In this document: positions 1 through 9,964 of the stretch, piece after piece
How the letters are laid out: each line of letters opens with the position of its first letter
Position numbering within the stretch: the stretch's first letter is position 1
DNA from: Leptospira sp. WS92.C1
Lineage (GTDB): Bacteria > Spirochaetota > Leptospiria > Leptospirales > Leptospiraceae
Length of the DNA stretch: 64,000 nt
Assembly (NCBI RefSeq): GCF_040833975.1
Contig: NZ_CP162130.1
Coordinates: 1,067,501 to 1,131,500 of the forward strand
Reading direction: 5' to 3'
The notes under the pieces: model-generated
What the model was told of the DNA's origin: nothing
The model's database searches: none
Seen by the model: the letters and a program-made list of their open reading frames with translations, nothing else
Position numbers and translations under genes: made by a program

Positions 1-380
1 CCAAAAATTTTCAGAGTCAAATAAGATCCGATGCTGAAATAAAGTTCGAATAGGATTAACAAAAATCCAAAAGCAAAAAGATTATACGGAAAGGAGTTGA
101 GTACATACATAAGCAATGAAACTTTGCCTTCCGCTAAAAGACCCCTCATGATTTCCGAATATTCGATGAGATAGGTCAGATTGAACAAAGATAATGTAAA
201 ATTTATAACAACGTATAAGATTAAAAAAATTAAATGCGTCTTAATTGTAGATTTAAAAAAATCCGTCTCGGATAAATGGCTGATCTCCTTTGGGGATAAA
301 TGCAAGCTTATCGTGTATTTGATTTCTCTTCTGAATATATTGTCAGAGAAAAATAATTTCATCGTTTTGAGTATTTTCAT
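1..380 (-). CDS. membrane protein, 3' part outside window
   Basis: This is the start of a minus-strand gene that runs off the left edge. The first ATG is at 378-380 and overlaps the stop of the upstream MORN gene by 4 bp (ATGA), which indicates translational coupling. The visible ~126 residues begin MKILKTMKLFFSDNIFRREI and contain two hydrophobic stretches (about residues 49-73 and 95-120), so the product is an inner-membrane protein. No family is recognised. Position suggests it is the last visible member of the efflux operon that starts near 13.5 kb. The frame stays open to base 1. Confidence 0.6.
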   Translation of the reverse strand, partial: MKILKTMKLFFSDNIFRREIKYTISLHLSPKEISHLSETDFFKSTIKTHLIFLILYVVINFTLSLFNLTYLIEYSEIMRGLLAEGKVSLLMYVLNSFPYNLFAFGFLLILFELYFSIGSYLTLKIF

Positions 381-1087
381 AGTTCGTTTTCCTTTTTTGA
401 ATTCGGCGCTTCGATGTCTTTTTTCCAATTGCCCTTATAGATGATTTTTCCTGATTCATCTTGAAGAATTCCGTAACCTTCTCTTTTTCCTGCACGCCAA
501 GATCCAATATAGATATTTCCATTTGGATAGATAAAGGCGCCTTTTCCATCAAAAATGCGACCACTTCTGTAGACACCATCCAATTTGATTCCATCCGTTA
601 GAATTAATCTTCCTGCACCATCGGGTTTGTCTTCGTTCCATCTCGAGTTCAGAGTGCTCCCGTCTCTCCAGACAAACTGTCCAATTCCGTGCTTTTTGTT
701 ATTTAGAAAAAAACCGGAATAAGAAGAGCCGTCGGGGTATCTGTAAAACCCTTTCCCTTGTTTTTGTCCCCGTTTCCATTCACCTCTGTATAGATGTCCC
801 TCTTCGTTTTTAAACAACCCGTATCCGTCAGGATGAGAATTTTTAACATATCCTTCGTAATAGGATCCACCTCTATACTGGATCTTCGCAAACCCGTTTT
901 CGCAATCACCCGAAAGACATTCGAACCTTGTGACTCTCATGTATAGAGTGACCGAAAAAAAAAGGATTACAGCGATTAGCAATATTCCGTATATTTTTCC
1001 CTTTTTTGTTTTGGTAAAAATTTGAAAACGGGCTTTTGAATACGAAAGTAAATTTAGAATTTGATTTTTTACGATCTTAGGGTTCAC
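377..1087 (-). CDS. MORN-repeat protein with one N-terminal membrane anchor
   Basis: The 236-residue protein has a basic N-terminus, one transmembrane segment (about residues 31-50) and then a run of MORN repeats. These follow the pattern YxGxxxxGxxxGxGxxxxxxG, for example YYEGYVKNSHPDGYGLF, YRGEWKRGQKQGKGFYRY and YIGSWRAGKREGYGIL. MORN repeats form extended beta scaffolds, often at membranes, and no catalytic function is implied. The single anchor would place the repeats on one face of the inner membrane, probably the periplasmic side. The start overlaps the stop of the RND-like gene by 4 bp and the stop overlaps the next gene by 4 bp, so it belongs to the same operon. Confidence 0.8.
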   Translation of the reverse strand: MNPKIVKNQILNLLSYSKARFQIFTKTKKGKIYGILLIAVILFFSVTLYMRVTRFECLSGDCENGFAKIQYRGGSYYEGYVKNSHPDGYGLFKNEEGHLYRGEWKRGQKQGKGFYRYPDGSSYSGFFLNNKKHGIGQFVWRDGSTLNSRWNEDKPDGAGRLILTDGIKLDGVYRSGRIFDGKGAFIYPNGNIYIGSWRAGKREGYGILQDESGKIIYKGNWKKDIEAPNSKKENEL

Positions 1088-3990
1088 GTTTGTTTTCTCC
1101 CAGATGTGAATGTTTGAATTTTAAATGATATTTTTTTCCAGATGTGAGAAGCAGTTTTCGCATAATTAAAGTTAAATGAAAAAATAAAAAATTTGGATAG
1201 AAGTAGTGAAAAAAAGAAAACACCGGATACGTTTTTTAATATATTGAGTTCCTTGTTTGATAATAAAAGGAGTGGTAAATAAATAATAAATGCGATTGCA
1301 AGCAATGTAGAATTACCTTTCTTATCTATTCGTCCTTTGGTTTGATACGAATTTGCGAGTAGTTGAAGCATGGTCGAGAAAAGGATTGCGATACTTCCGA
1401 TATGCAGGCTGATATCATAAATTTTGAAAAAAAACAGATAAAGCGATAAAAAAATGCTATAAGCAAAAAGTAAGGATAAAAAATAGTTGAACGATTCTCC
1501 TAATGATTCCGTAAATCCGATTAAAAGAAAAAAACAAATTGCGAGTATTAGTATGATATATGCGATAAAACTGGAATTCGATTTTGATATTTTTTCGATT
1601 CGATTGTTAGATTCGATCCTTTCATCTGGATTTAGATTTTTTAGAGCGCCATTTTGGGCGAGCTTCAATAAAGACGCGGAATCATAAGCGTCCGTTCTGA
1701 TTGAGATGGAAAGGTTGGGACTCTTGTTTTTTCTGAATAGCTTGATCGGAGAGATGCTTTCTTTTTGAGTATATAAATTATTAATCGAAGAGAGCTGTCC
1801 TGTGCTATTTTTAATCAAGAATTTGTTGAGTTGCTTTTCGGATTCTCTATATTCTTTGGAAGATCGTATTCGAATGTCAAGTTCGTTGTTGTCGTCTCTG
1901 AATTTACTTACTACAGAGCCTTGCAATACAGTTTTTAAGAACGAGCCGATCTCCGAATTTTGAACCGAAGGGTCGTTATGATTTAGCTCCAGCTGTAGTT
2001 CGTTGCGCGGGGCTTTGAAGTTTAAAATTACTTCCTGGATTCCAGGCATATTTGTTATCCAGTTCGCAACCTGCGGAACCGATCTGTTTAGATCTTTGTG
2101 ATCGGATCCTATGATATCAAGAGATATTTCCTTTATTCTGCCCAATTCCGATTCTTTTGTAAAATAGCAATACGCTGGGTTTTGTTTTCCCACGCTTTCG
2201 TTTAAGGAAGGAATTATATTTTCGCTCAGGATATAATTCTTATGATAATTGATGATTAAGAACGCATGGCTTGGGTCGATTTGTGAGATGACGTCTTTTA
2301 CCTTGGGGTTTTTTACGAGCTTGAATTCGATATCTCTTACGATCTTATCCGTATAGGAAAAACTGGAATCGGAAGGCAATTCGATATAACCGTAAACACG
2401 ATCATCTTCGATATTAAAATATACTTCTTTAGAGGAGCGGATATATAAAAAAGCCGCAATTGAAGTGGACAGGATTAGAAGCGTTACTAATGCTATGTTT
2501 CTGCTGCGGCTATTGTTTTCAATTTTCCAGTTTTTGTTTTTAAAATATTCTGGAATTGTTATATTATTTTTGATGGTAGGGAGTGGATTTGAATATAAGA
2601 AAAATAAATAATTACATATTACCCCTACAGAGATTAAAAAAGAAAGCCGTAGTAGATTCGTCGCAACGGTTTCGTTTAAAAGTGTCGTTGGAAGGAAGAG
2701 GCCAGGAATTCCGACGATTGTGAATAGGATCAAAGATTGCTGTGTTTTTGGATTTTCTCCTTGAACGATAGCGTCCTTGAATACGAATTGAAGAGAGATC
2801 CAGGTGGTAAAGGAAAGGTAGATGGACAGGATGCTCAATAAATCGAAGTCGATTTTAAATATAAAATGTATAAATGAAAATAAAAAGTAAGTAAATGTTA
2901 ATTGGAAAAGTGTAGTGCCTATAAGGATACCGACTTTTTGTTCGGATTTTATTTTGAGAATCAATGAAAACAAGATAAATGTCAAGAATACGATGCAGGC
3001 TGCATTGATATACGTGCTAACTATGCTATCGGCTTGATTGAAAAGTATATTCAATTGCGGGCCGCTTTGATTTAAACTTGGAATCGTATTTTTTATATTC
3101 GATGAAATTTTCAAAAGATTTGCGCTATGTTTTTTATAAATATAAATTCCGATGTTTTCCTTGCCGTTGACTCGATAGGAGCTATCCTCGTCCCTATATC
3201 CGTTGGATACCTTTGCGATCTCTCCTAAGGAGACCGTTTTTCCCAGACTTAGGCTCGTTATCGGAAGTTTGACGAGATCGTTTAATGTGGTAAATTTTCC
3301 TTTGAGTCTGACCTGATATAAGCCGCCTTTTTCTTCTACGGTTGCCACAGTGGATGAGAGATTATTAAAGTGAATTGCGTTGTAGAGATCGAGTAAGCTG
3401 AGATTATATGCGTTTAGCTTTTGAAGATCGAATGAAATCAAAATCTCTTTAATTTTTCCTCCCGATACACTCACCTTGCTGACGCCTTCAACTCCTTCGA
3501 AAGTTTTTTTTATAACCGTGTCTGCATAGGTTCGTAGCTCTCCTAAAGATTCCAAGTTTGAAACTTCCAAAGAGATCACTAAAATAGGCATTTCATTGGG
3601 ATCAAAATTCAATACTTTTGGTTTTCTGACTTCTTTGGGAAATTTATTTACGGTGGTTTCGATTCTTTCTTTGATTTCCAATGTTTTGATATCGATATCG
3701 ACATTGTTTTCAAAATCCAAACGGATCAGGGACTTTCCTTTTTCGGATGTGGACCGAATCTCGGAAATTCCACCGATTGCGGAAATCTGGTTTTCTAACG
3801 GAATTGTGATCGTGTTTTCCACTGTTTCCGAATCCGCGCCGGGATATTCCACAACGATCGAAAGAGCGGGATTTTTGATGACCGGAAAAAGAGAATATTG
3901 CAAATGAAACGCGGATATAAAACCGAACAGAAATACCGCGGCTAATAACATCTGAATCGTAATTTTTGATGGATACTTTAGAGCGTTCAC
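1084..3990 (-). CDS. RND-family transporter, divergent and probably without proton relay
   Basis: The 968-residue protein has the AcrB/MMPL-like RND layout. There is an N-terminal TM1, a first porter domain starting FPVIKNPALSIVVEYPGAD (the usual 'PxxxVxxxYPGAs' motif), a TM block near residues 325-470, a second porter domain and a C-terminal TM block. It is shorter than typical pumps (~1,030-1,050). In the TM4 region, where active RND pumps carry a membrane-embedded Asp (as in GMLFDTSNV of the neighbour), this protein reads SIYLSFTTWISLQFVFKDAI, with no acid in the hydrophobic stretch. It lies 12 bp downstream of a complete RND gene. I infer a non-pumping partner in a heteromeric complex; a decaying paralogue is the alternative. 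Confidence 0.8.
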   Translation of the reverse strand: MNALKYPSKITIQMLLAAVFLFGFISAFHLQYSLFPVIKNPALSIVVEYPGADSETVENTITIPLENQISAIGGISEIRSTSEKGKSLIRLDFENNVDIDIKTLEIKERIETTVNKFPKEVRKPKVLNFDPNEMPILVISLEVSNLESLGELRTYADTVIKKTFEGVEGVSKVSVSGGKIKEILISFDLQKLNAYNLSLLDLYNAIHFNNLSSTVATVEEKGGLYQVRLKGKFTTLNDLVKLPITSLSLGKTVSLGEIAKVSNGYRDEDSSYRVNGKENIGIYIYKKHSANLLKISSNIKNTIPSLNQSGPQLNILFNQADSIVSTYINAACIVFLTFILFSLILKIKSEQKVGILIGTTLFQLTFTYFLFSFIHFIFKIDFDLLSILSIYLSFTTWISLQFVFKDAIVQGENPKTQQSLILFTIVGIPGLFLPTTLLNETVATNLLRLSFLISVGVICNYLFFLYSNPLPTIKNNITIPEYFKNKNWKIENNSRSRNIALVTLLILSTSIAAFLYIRSSKEVYFNIEDDRVYGYIELPSDSSFSYTDKIVRDIEFKLVKNPKVKDVISQIDPSHAFLIINYHKNYILSENIIPSLNESVGKQNPAYCYFTKESELGRIKEISLDIIGSDHKDLNRSVPQVANWITNMPGIQEVILNFKAPRNELQLELNHNDPSVQNSEIGSFLKTVLQGSVVSKFRDDNNELDIRIRSSKEYRESEKQLNKFLIKNSTGQLSSINNLYTQKESISPIKLFRKNKSPNLSISIRTDAYDSASLLKLAQNGALKNLNPDERIESNNRIEKISKSNSSFIAYIILILAICFFLLIGFTESLGESFNYFLSLLFAYSIFLSLYLFFFKIYDISLHIGSIAILFSTMLQLLANSYQTKGRIDKKGNSTLLAIAFIIYLPLLLLSNKELNILKNVSGVFFFSLLLSKFFIFSFNFNYAKTASHIWKKISFKIQTFTSGRKQT

Positions 3991-4002
3991 GGTTTTGATT
4001 CG

Positions 4003-7000
4003 TTATTCATTATGAGGATTGAATTTTTTGTTTTTTAGAATGTAGAAAAATAAAATAGGAAGTAAGAACAGACTGAAGATAAAAGATGATAGAAGCCCGA
4101 CGATGACCACTATTGCCATGGGAGATTGGAATTCCGCTCCTTTTTGAAATTCGAAAGCGACCGGCACTAAGCCTAATATCGTAGTGAGATTGTTCATTAA
4201 GATCGGTCTAAAAACGATTTTACCGCTTTCAACAACCGCCCGAGGTAGATCTTTGAGTTCTTGCATCGAAATTAAAAGATATTCATAATAAAGAGAAGCG
4301 TTGTCTACAACGACGCCTAATAAAAGAACCAATCCTAAAAACGCACTGATATTAAAACTTTTTCCGAATAGAAAGAGGGCAGGAAAAATTCCAATGAACA
4401 TCAGCGGTATAGTACAAATCATAATCGCGGAAAGCTTGAGAGATTGAAACTGACTGCTGAGCAGCATATAGATCAATACGGAAGCCAATATAAATGCAAA
4501 TAAGAGTTCCTTATAGGATTTTTCGATGTTTTCAGATTCCCCTCCTACTTTGATAGAATATCCAACAGGCAACTTGGTGTTTTTGATGAGAGCGTTTATT
4601 TTTTCGGCTGAGCTTTGTGAGTGCAGATTTCCGTAGACTGCGTTTACTCTTGAGTTTCCCGATCTACGGATAGAACCTGAAGAAATATTTTCTTTGATAT
4701 TTGCAAGTTGCGATAGTTTTACAAAATCTCCGGTTGGGGTTTTTATATTTAGAGACTGAAGTTTATTTAAGTTATCTATATCCTTGCGTTTGATCGACAA
4801 CCTGATGTTTAAATCCTCGTCTTGGTATCTAATTTTTGATATGTTTGCGCCATAACTGGCAACCTTTATGTATTGGGAAATATAATCGTTCGTAAGTTTT
4901 AGGGAGCTTGCCTTTATCGGATCAAATTCGATGATATATTCGTGTTTTTTTGTTTCCAAAGTGCTTCGGAGGTCGGTCGCTATCTTGCTATTTTCCAATT
5001 TACCGAGAAGCGTTTTACCGATGTCAGCTAATGTTCTTAGATCGTCTCCGTGAATTTCCAGATTTAACTGACTACTGTGAGGGTCTAAAATCTTACCGAT
5101 GACATCTCCATTACTTTCGAAGTTCAACCGTATGTCTTCGGTAAATGAAATCCGTCTTCTGATATCATCGATAATTTCTTTGGTTGAGCTGGTTGACTTC
5201 GGATCAAGTAATACTCGAATTTTAGCAATATCGGCTCCGGTGCCGCCACTCATCTTTGAAATAAAATCCTCGCGATCGGAACCAATTTTCGAGATGACGC
5301 TCTTTACATTTTTGTTGGATAGAAGCGTTCTTTCGATAGCTTCGACGATTCCCGTTGTGCTGGTCAATGTGCTGTTGCGGCTATTTTCTACATTGATAGT
5401 AAATTCGCCGTTATCGACCGTTGGCATGAATTCTGTAGGCAGGATAAATAAAAACTGGGCGGAAATGATCAATGCAAAAAATAAGAATACGATTAGTTTT
5501 TTAGGTTGTACGAGATACTCGTTTAGTTTTTTTTCATACGAAAGTAGGGTAATGTCGTAAAAAGAAGCCGAATGGACAAACAAAGGATTGTTTTTGAGTT
5601 CCACTCCGAAATCCGTTGTTTCAAAAAGAACATAGAGTGTCGGAATGATCGTGATGGAGGCGAGTAAGCTGATGGAAATTGAAAGAACGATCGCAATCGC
5701 CATTTCCGAAAATAAAATGCCGATAAAACTTTTAATAAAAATGATCGGTAGAAATACAATAATCGTTGTTAAAGTCGCGGATATTATGGATCCGGTGACC
5801 TCCGATGTGCCCTCTATAGAGGATTTATACACAGACTTGCGTTTGCCGAGATTTCTTTCGATCGAAGAGAAAATTACGTTGCTTGTGTCAAATAGCATTC
5901 CTATTCCGAGTGCAAGCCCGCCCAAGGACATCATGTTTAGAGATATCTTAAATATGTAAAAGAGCAGGAATGTCGCCAACAGAGAAAACGGAATGATAAT
6001 AAAAAGTATCAATGGAGCTCTGAAACTTTGTATTAAAAGCAATAAAATCAGAAACGCCAAAATCGCGCCAATGATCAAGGACCAGATCAAACCCCATATT
6101 GAATCTCTGATAAATGCCGATTCGTCGTAGACTAATTGGGCCGATAACTTTTCTGAAAATCTGGAATTGATCGAATCCAATTCATTCTTTACTCGATCCG
6201 CTAACTCAACGGAATTTCTTCCGGATTCTTTATAAAGATAAAATACGACGCAATCTTTACCGTTATATCGTGCCAGCCCGGTTCTTTCTTTATACGTTCC
6301 GTAGACGGAAGCGATCGATCCGATTGCAATCGGGATTCCGCTATTGTTTGTCGAGATAATCGTTTCTTTGATATCATCCAAAGACTTATATTCTCCGACG
6401 GTTCGCAGCAAAAGATCTTTGTTCCCGACCGGAAGGCTTCCCGCGGGAACGTTGATGTTTGCCGAAACGATCGACCTTTGTATTTCCGGAATGGAAACTC
6501 CGTATGTGGTCATCCGATCCGGATCGATCTCCACTCGAATTTCCTTTTCATAACCTCCGGAAATTTGAACGTAAGCCATTCCTTCGATTCTTTCAAAGAA
6601 AACTTTCAGATTTTCTTCCGTAAACGATCTGAGGGATTTCGAATCCAATTCTTTTTTGGGGAATATTATAATTTCTTGAAATGCAGATTGCGAAGGATCA
6701 AATCTGGTAGCGATGGGTTTGCTTGAGTCCTGCGGCAATTGATCGCGGATCAAATCGATTTTCTCGCGTAGTTCTATAATTGCAAAGTCGATCGAAGTAT
6801 GAAACGAAAATTGAGCCGTTATGATCGAGATTCCTTCCAAAGATTCGGAAGTCACCTTTTCAATTCCGCCCACCGTGCCTATGGAATCCGTAAGAGGTTT
6901 TGTGATCAGATTTTCGATCTCTTCCGGAGATGCGTTTTGATAATTTGTGATGATCGATACTCTGGGAAATGCGATTTCCGGAAGTAGTGTGATCTTAGCG

Positions 7001-7095
7001 TTTTTTAATCCGATGATTCCGAAGATCGCGATTGCCAGCCAAGTCATTAAAACCGTTACGGGTTTTGAGACACAAAAGGTGATTAGAGTTTTCAT
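4003..7095 (-). CDS. RND efflux transporter, inner-membrane pump
   Basis: The 1,030-residue protein is full length for AcrB/CusA-type RND pumps. It has TM1 at residues ~12-30, the porter motif LPEIAFPRVSIITNYQNASPEEIE, TM2-6 at ~330-490, a second porter half, and TM8-12 at ~860-1020. A TM4 acid is visible as D403 in LGIGMLFDTSN, a single acid as in CusA-like pumps rather than the AcrB DD pair. It would export substrates by proton antiport through the adaptor and the TolC-like channel encoded upstream. The start overlaps the adaptor stop by 4 bp. The substrate cannot be read from the sequence. Confidence 0.92.
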   Translation of the reverse strand: MKTLITFCVSKPVTVLMTWLAIAIFGIIGLKNAKITLLPEIAFPRVSIITNYQNASPEEIENLITKPLTDSIGTVGGIEKVTSESLEGISIITAQFSFHTSIDFAIIELREKIDLIRDQLPQDSSKPIATRFDPSQSAFQEIIIFPKKELDSKSLRSFTEENLKVFFERIEGMAYVQISGGYEKEIRVEIDPDRMTTYGVSIPEIQRSIVSANINVPAGSLPVGNKDLLLRTVGEYKSLDDIKETIISTNNSGIPIAIGSIASVYGTYKERTGLARYNGKDCVVFYLYKESGRNSVELADRVKNELDSINSRFSEKLSAQLVYDESAFIRDSIWGLIWSLIIGAILAFLILLLLIQSFRAPLILFIIIPFSLLATFLLFYIFKISLNMMSLGGLALGIGMLFDTSNVIFSSIERNLGKRKSVYKSSIEGTSEVTGSIISATLTTIIVFLPIIFIKSFIGILFSEMAIAIVLSISISLLASITIIPTLYVLFETTDFGVELKNNPLFVHSASFYDITLLSYEKKLNEYLVQPKKLIVFLFFALIISAQFLFILPTEFMPTVDNGEFTINVENSRNSTLTSTTGIVEAIERTLLSNKNVKSVISKIGSDREDFISKMSGGTGADIAKIRVLLDPKSTSSTKEIIDDIRRRISFTEDIRLNFESNGDVIGKILDPHSSQLNLEIHGDDLRTLADIGKTLLGKLENSKIATDLRSTLETKKHEYIIEFDPIKASSLKLTNDYISQYIKVASYGANISKIRYQDEDLNIRLSIKRKDIDNLNKLQSLNIKTPTGDFVKLSQLANIKENISSGSIRRSGNSRVNAVYGNLHSQSSAEKINALIKNTKLPVGYSIKVGGESENIEKSYKELLFAFILASVLIYMLLSSQFQSLKLSAIMICTIPLMFIGIFPALFLFGKSFNISAFLGLVLLLGVVVDNASLYYEYLLISMQELKDLPRAVVESGKIVFRPILMNNLTTILGLVPVAFEFQKGAEFQSPMAIVVIVGLLSSFIFSLFLLPILFFYILKNKKFNPHNE

Positions 7096-8582
7096 CGTTT
7101 ATCAAAAAGCGGATTTACGGACACTCCGTCGCGTATCTGTGAAATCCTTTCCAAAAGGATCGTATCACCGTTTGAGAGTCCTTCCGTAACTATGATCTTA
7201 CCCTCGCTCTGAGGACCGAGTTTTACTTCATTGCGATAACCTTTGCCGTCTCGGACGAGACATACGATTCCGGTTGATCCGTTTTCGTTTAACAAAACTG
7301 CGGTGCTTGGAATCCGAATCGTGGGTTTTTCCTGTCCGGTGGTGATATTGGCCCTGATAAACATTCCCGGCTTGAGTAATTTTGCTTTATTGTCTACAAG
7401 GGCTTTGATTTCCACTGTATGACTTTTTTGATCAATCACGGGACTTACGAGTTGAACCACTCCGGAAAATTTTTGATCTTTGTGGACATCCGCAGTGAAG
7501 GATACTCGCATTCCTTTTTTTAGATCGATGGATTCGGATTCCGGAATATTGAGTACGGCAAATACCTGTCTCACGTTGATTACAGATAGGACGTGTTGTC
7601 CGGGACCCGAGCTGGAAAGGATCTCGCCTTCGTTTTTAAATTGTTTTGCGACAACTCCGTTGAGTGGAGAGAAAACAAGGGATTCTTTTAACATCATTTT
7701 TGTGGAATTCACCTGGGCTTCGTGTGCTTTTAAAACACCTTCCGCAACTTCCCATTCCGCTTTTTCGATTAGGCTGTTGATTTCCTCGAGGATTTTGATC
7801 CTTTCCTCTTTCGTTTCCGGAATCTTATGATTGTTTCTTAATATATCTTTGTCCGTCAATCCGATACTGCGGATTTCAACGTCTCTTTCCGCGAGTTGAT
7901 AGGCTGTTTCTTTCGAGTTTAAATTGAGTTTTGCGTTTTCAAATTCTTCCCGGCTGAATCCCCCCGCGTTATAAATTTCTTCGATACCGACAAAGGAAAC
8001 TTTCGCTTTTTCATATTCCTGTCTTGCTTTTTCCTGAATCGAAATCGTCTTTTCGTGTTCTTGAATTCTTCCGAGAACGTTACCCTTTGCTTTGAAGTAT
8101 TTTTCTCTCGCTAATTTAACCTGGGATCTCGAACTTTCCATTGTGGATTCTTGTTTTAACAATTCGAGTTCTAGAGGCATGGTTTCCATTTTGAATAATT
8201 TTTGACCTTGGGAAACGTCTTCGCCTTCTTTAAAATATGTTTTTTCGATTCTACCGGGAACCTTGGAATATACGTCCACCTTTTCCATAAAGTCAACCAT
8301 ACCGGACGCTTCGACTGTCGGAGTGATCGATTCGACTTCGACGGTCATTGCCAAGACCGACAGCAGATCCTGCGTATTTTCGTCCTCCGTTTGATCAGAG
8401 GAGGAAGGAAGTGCAAACGAGAGGGGTTTTGTTAAAAAGGAGGTCGAATTTTTCAAGGCTCTACTATTTGAACTTTTTGATATTCTCACTAAGAAAAGGG
8501 AAACTAAAAAGTAGATCAATAGAATTCCAAGTCCGTATCTTCCGACTTTAGATTTTATAATATTTATGATCAATGGTTTCAT
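7092..8582 (-). CDS. periplasmic adaptor (membrane fusion protein) of RND efflux system
   Basis: The chosen start (MKPLIINIIKSK) has AGGA a few bases upstream and gives 496 residues; longer readings would run into the upstream gene. One N-terminal membrane helix (about residues 12-30) is followed by the typical HlyD/AcrA order: a lipoyl half, a long alpha-helical hairpin rich in E/K/Q (about 135-290), the second lipoyl half (SPLNGVVAKQF), and beta-barrel and membrane-proximal domains (VFAVLNIPESE, LLKPGMFIRANI). The helical hairpin is long for the family, consistent with reaching a TolC-like tunnel. It sits between the TPR lipoprotein and the RND pump. Confidence 0.9.
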   Translation of the reverse strand: MKPLIINIIKSKVGRYGLGILLIYFLVSLFLVRISKSSNSRALKNSTSFLTKPLSFALPSSSDQTEDENTQDLLSVLAMTVEVESITPTVEASGMVDFMEKVDVYSKVPGRIEKTYFKEGEDVSQGQKLFKMETMPLELELLKQESTMESSRSQVKLAREKYFKAKGNVLGRIQEHEKTISIQEKARQEYEKAKVSFVGIEEIYNAGGFSREEFENAKLNLNSKETAYQLAERDVEIRSIGLTDKDILRNNHKIPETKEERIKILEEINSLIEKAEWEVAEGVLKAHEAQVNSTKMMLKESLVFSPLNGVVAKQFKNEGEILSSSGPGQHVLSVINVRQVFAVLNIPESESIDLKKGMRVSFTADVHKDQKFSGVVQLVSPVIDQKSHTVEIKALVDNKAKLLKPGMFIRANITTGQEKPTIRIPSTAVLLNENGSTGIVCLVRDGKGYRNEVKLGPQSEGKIIVTEGLSNGDTILLERISQIRDGVSVNPLFDKR

Positions 8583-8586
8583 TTTC

Positions 8587-9243
8587 CTAACGCGATTTTT
8601 GGGAACGAATCGATTCTTTTTTATCAACTTCCGATTTGCCGAGGATGTCCAAGTATTTTCGATTGTGATACGAGGCCTTTTTTTCCATTTTCGCTTTTTT
8701 GTATATGTTTTCCAACTGAAGGTGTGCAAAACCGATCATCTGACTTTGGGAAACTATTTTTTGATATGCAAGGATGGCTTGATCGGGTTTGCCGGTTTCT
8801 TCCAAGAGCTTGGCGCTGATAAAAAGCACTTCTAAATTCTCCGAATCCTTGGTTAAGAATTTTTGTAAATTATCTGACAGCTCTTTTTTTAAAGGAGTTC
8901 CCGCAAATTGCGTTTTGATCAACCAAGCCAATACATTGTAATTGGTAGGATCGTCATCTGACATTTCCTGGAATAATTCCTCCGCCTCTTGGAACTTGCG
9001 GTTATAATAAAGAAGTTTTCCGATGATGAGCTTTACGTCTTTGTAATCCTCGTCTTCTTTATAAAGGTCTTTGAATACTTTCAGAGCTTCGTCTCGTTTG
9101 TTTGCGACGAACAGAGCGATTCCTTTTTGATACTGGACGTCCATTTCCTTTTCGGAAAGACCACAAGCGGTAAGAAACGGTAAGAACCAGAGGAGGAGAA
9201 GATATCCGATTTTGATACGGATCGATCGTTTTTTAGAATCCAA
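8587..9243 (-). CDS. TPR-repeat lipoprotein
   Basis: The 218-residue product starts at TTG, preceded by GGTGG, and overlaps the previous gene by 11 bp; no ATG lies before the signal peptide. The N-terminus has a hydrophobic stretch ending in a lipobox (FLTAC, Cys at about 27). The rest is alpha-helical with tetratricopeptide-like units such as GIALFVANKRDEALKVFKDLY, GKLLYYNRKFQEAEELFQEM and KPDQAILAYQKIV. TPR lipoproteins act as scaffolds for envelope complexes. Here the likely partners are the RND/adaptor/TolC proteins of the same operon, which is inference from position. Confidence 0.82.
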   Translation of the reverse strand: MDSKKRSIRIKIGYLLLLWFLPFLTACGLSEKEMDVQYQKGIALFVANKRDEALKVFKDLYKEDEDYKDVKLIIGKLLYYNRKFQEAEELFQEMSDDDPTNYNVLAWLIKTQFAGTPLKKELSDNLQKFLTKDSENLEVLFISAKLLEETGKPDQAILAYQKIVSQSQMIGFAHLQLENIYKKAKMEKKASYHNRKYLDILGKSEVDKKESIRSQKSR

Positions 9244-9964
9244 GTTTCCACCATGTTTTGTTTTCTGAGTTTTCGGTTTTTTTTACGATTCTATCGACAA
9301 TGCTTACGCTTGCGTTCTTGAGATCATCCGCTTCCGAGAAATGCTTTGATTCCTGCGTGTAAGAAACGGATCGGACCAATTTTCCGGATCTGTCATATAC
9401 GTCGATAAAGATCAATGTGGTAAAACTTCGATCCAAAATTCCGCCGCTATCGGAGATTCCGAAGGAACCTTGCAGATAATAATCGAAGTTCATCTTCGTC
9501 GCTAAACCTCGAATTTCCGTTTCGGAAAGAATTCGTTTTGCATCTTTTGTTGAGAGATCCGGATTTACCGGCTTTGCGAGTTCCTGACTGGGCGCAATCG
9601 ACATTGTAGGAACGACAGGGGTTTGCACAGCTTCAGGACTTTGCGAAATTCCCTGAGGGGCCGTATTTTTTGCTACCGGCATATCGGGTTCGGTACCATC
9701 TTCGATCAATCCGTTGCCGACCCGAATGATTTCGAATTTGAGTAGGCTGATAAAATTCTTCACCCGAAACGGATCGAATTTAAAATCCCTATTTTCCAAA
9801 TAGCCGACTTGATAGTTTGCCTTTACCTTTTCCGCTTTTTCCGCGGATCGAGCGCTTCGACCGAATGTAGCACAATCGACGAACAATATACAGATCCAGA
9901 ATAGGATCGAGATCGGAGCGGATCTTTGTTTTCTGAGAATCGGTTTTCTATTTTTGAACATCAT
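9233..9964 (-). CDS. lipoprotein of unknown function
   Basis: The 243-residue protein has a basic N-terminus, a hydrophobic segment and a lipobox-like LFVDC (Cys ~31). A Pro/Ala/Thr-rich linker (about residues 95-135) precedes a compact C-terminal domain containing MNFDYYLQGSFGISDSGG and TLIFIDVYDRSGKLVRSVSYT. That half resembles envelope domains that assess or assemble beta-rich factors, but I cannot name the family. It overlaps the Ig-like gene upstream by 4 bp and the TPR gene by 11 bp, so it is co-translated with the efflux operon. Confidence 0.75.
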   Translation of the reverse strand: MMFKNRKPILRKQRSAPISILFWICILFVDCATFGRSARSAEKAEKVKANYQVGYLENRDFKFDPFRVKNFISLLKFEIIRVGNGLIEDGTEPDMPVAKNTAPQGISQSPEAVQTPVVPTMSIAPSQELAKPVNPDLSTKDAKRILSETEIRGLATKMNFDYYLQGSFGISDSGGILDRSFTTLIFIDVYDRSGKLVRSVSYTQESKHFSEADDLKNASVSIVDRIVKKTENSENKTWWKLGF

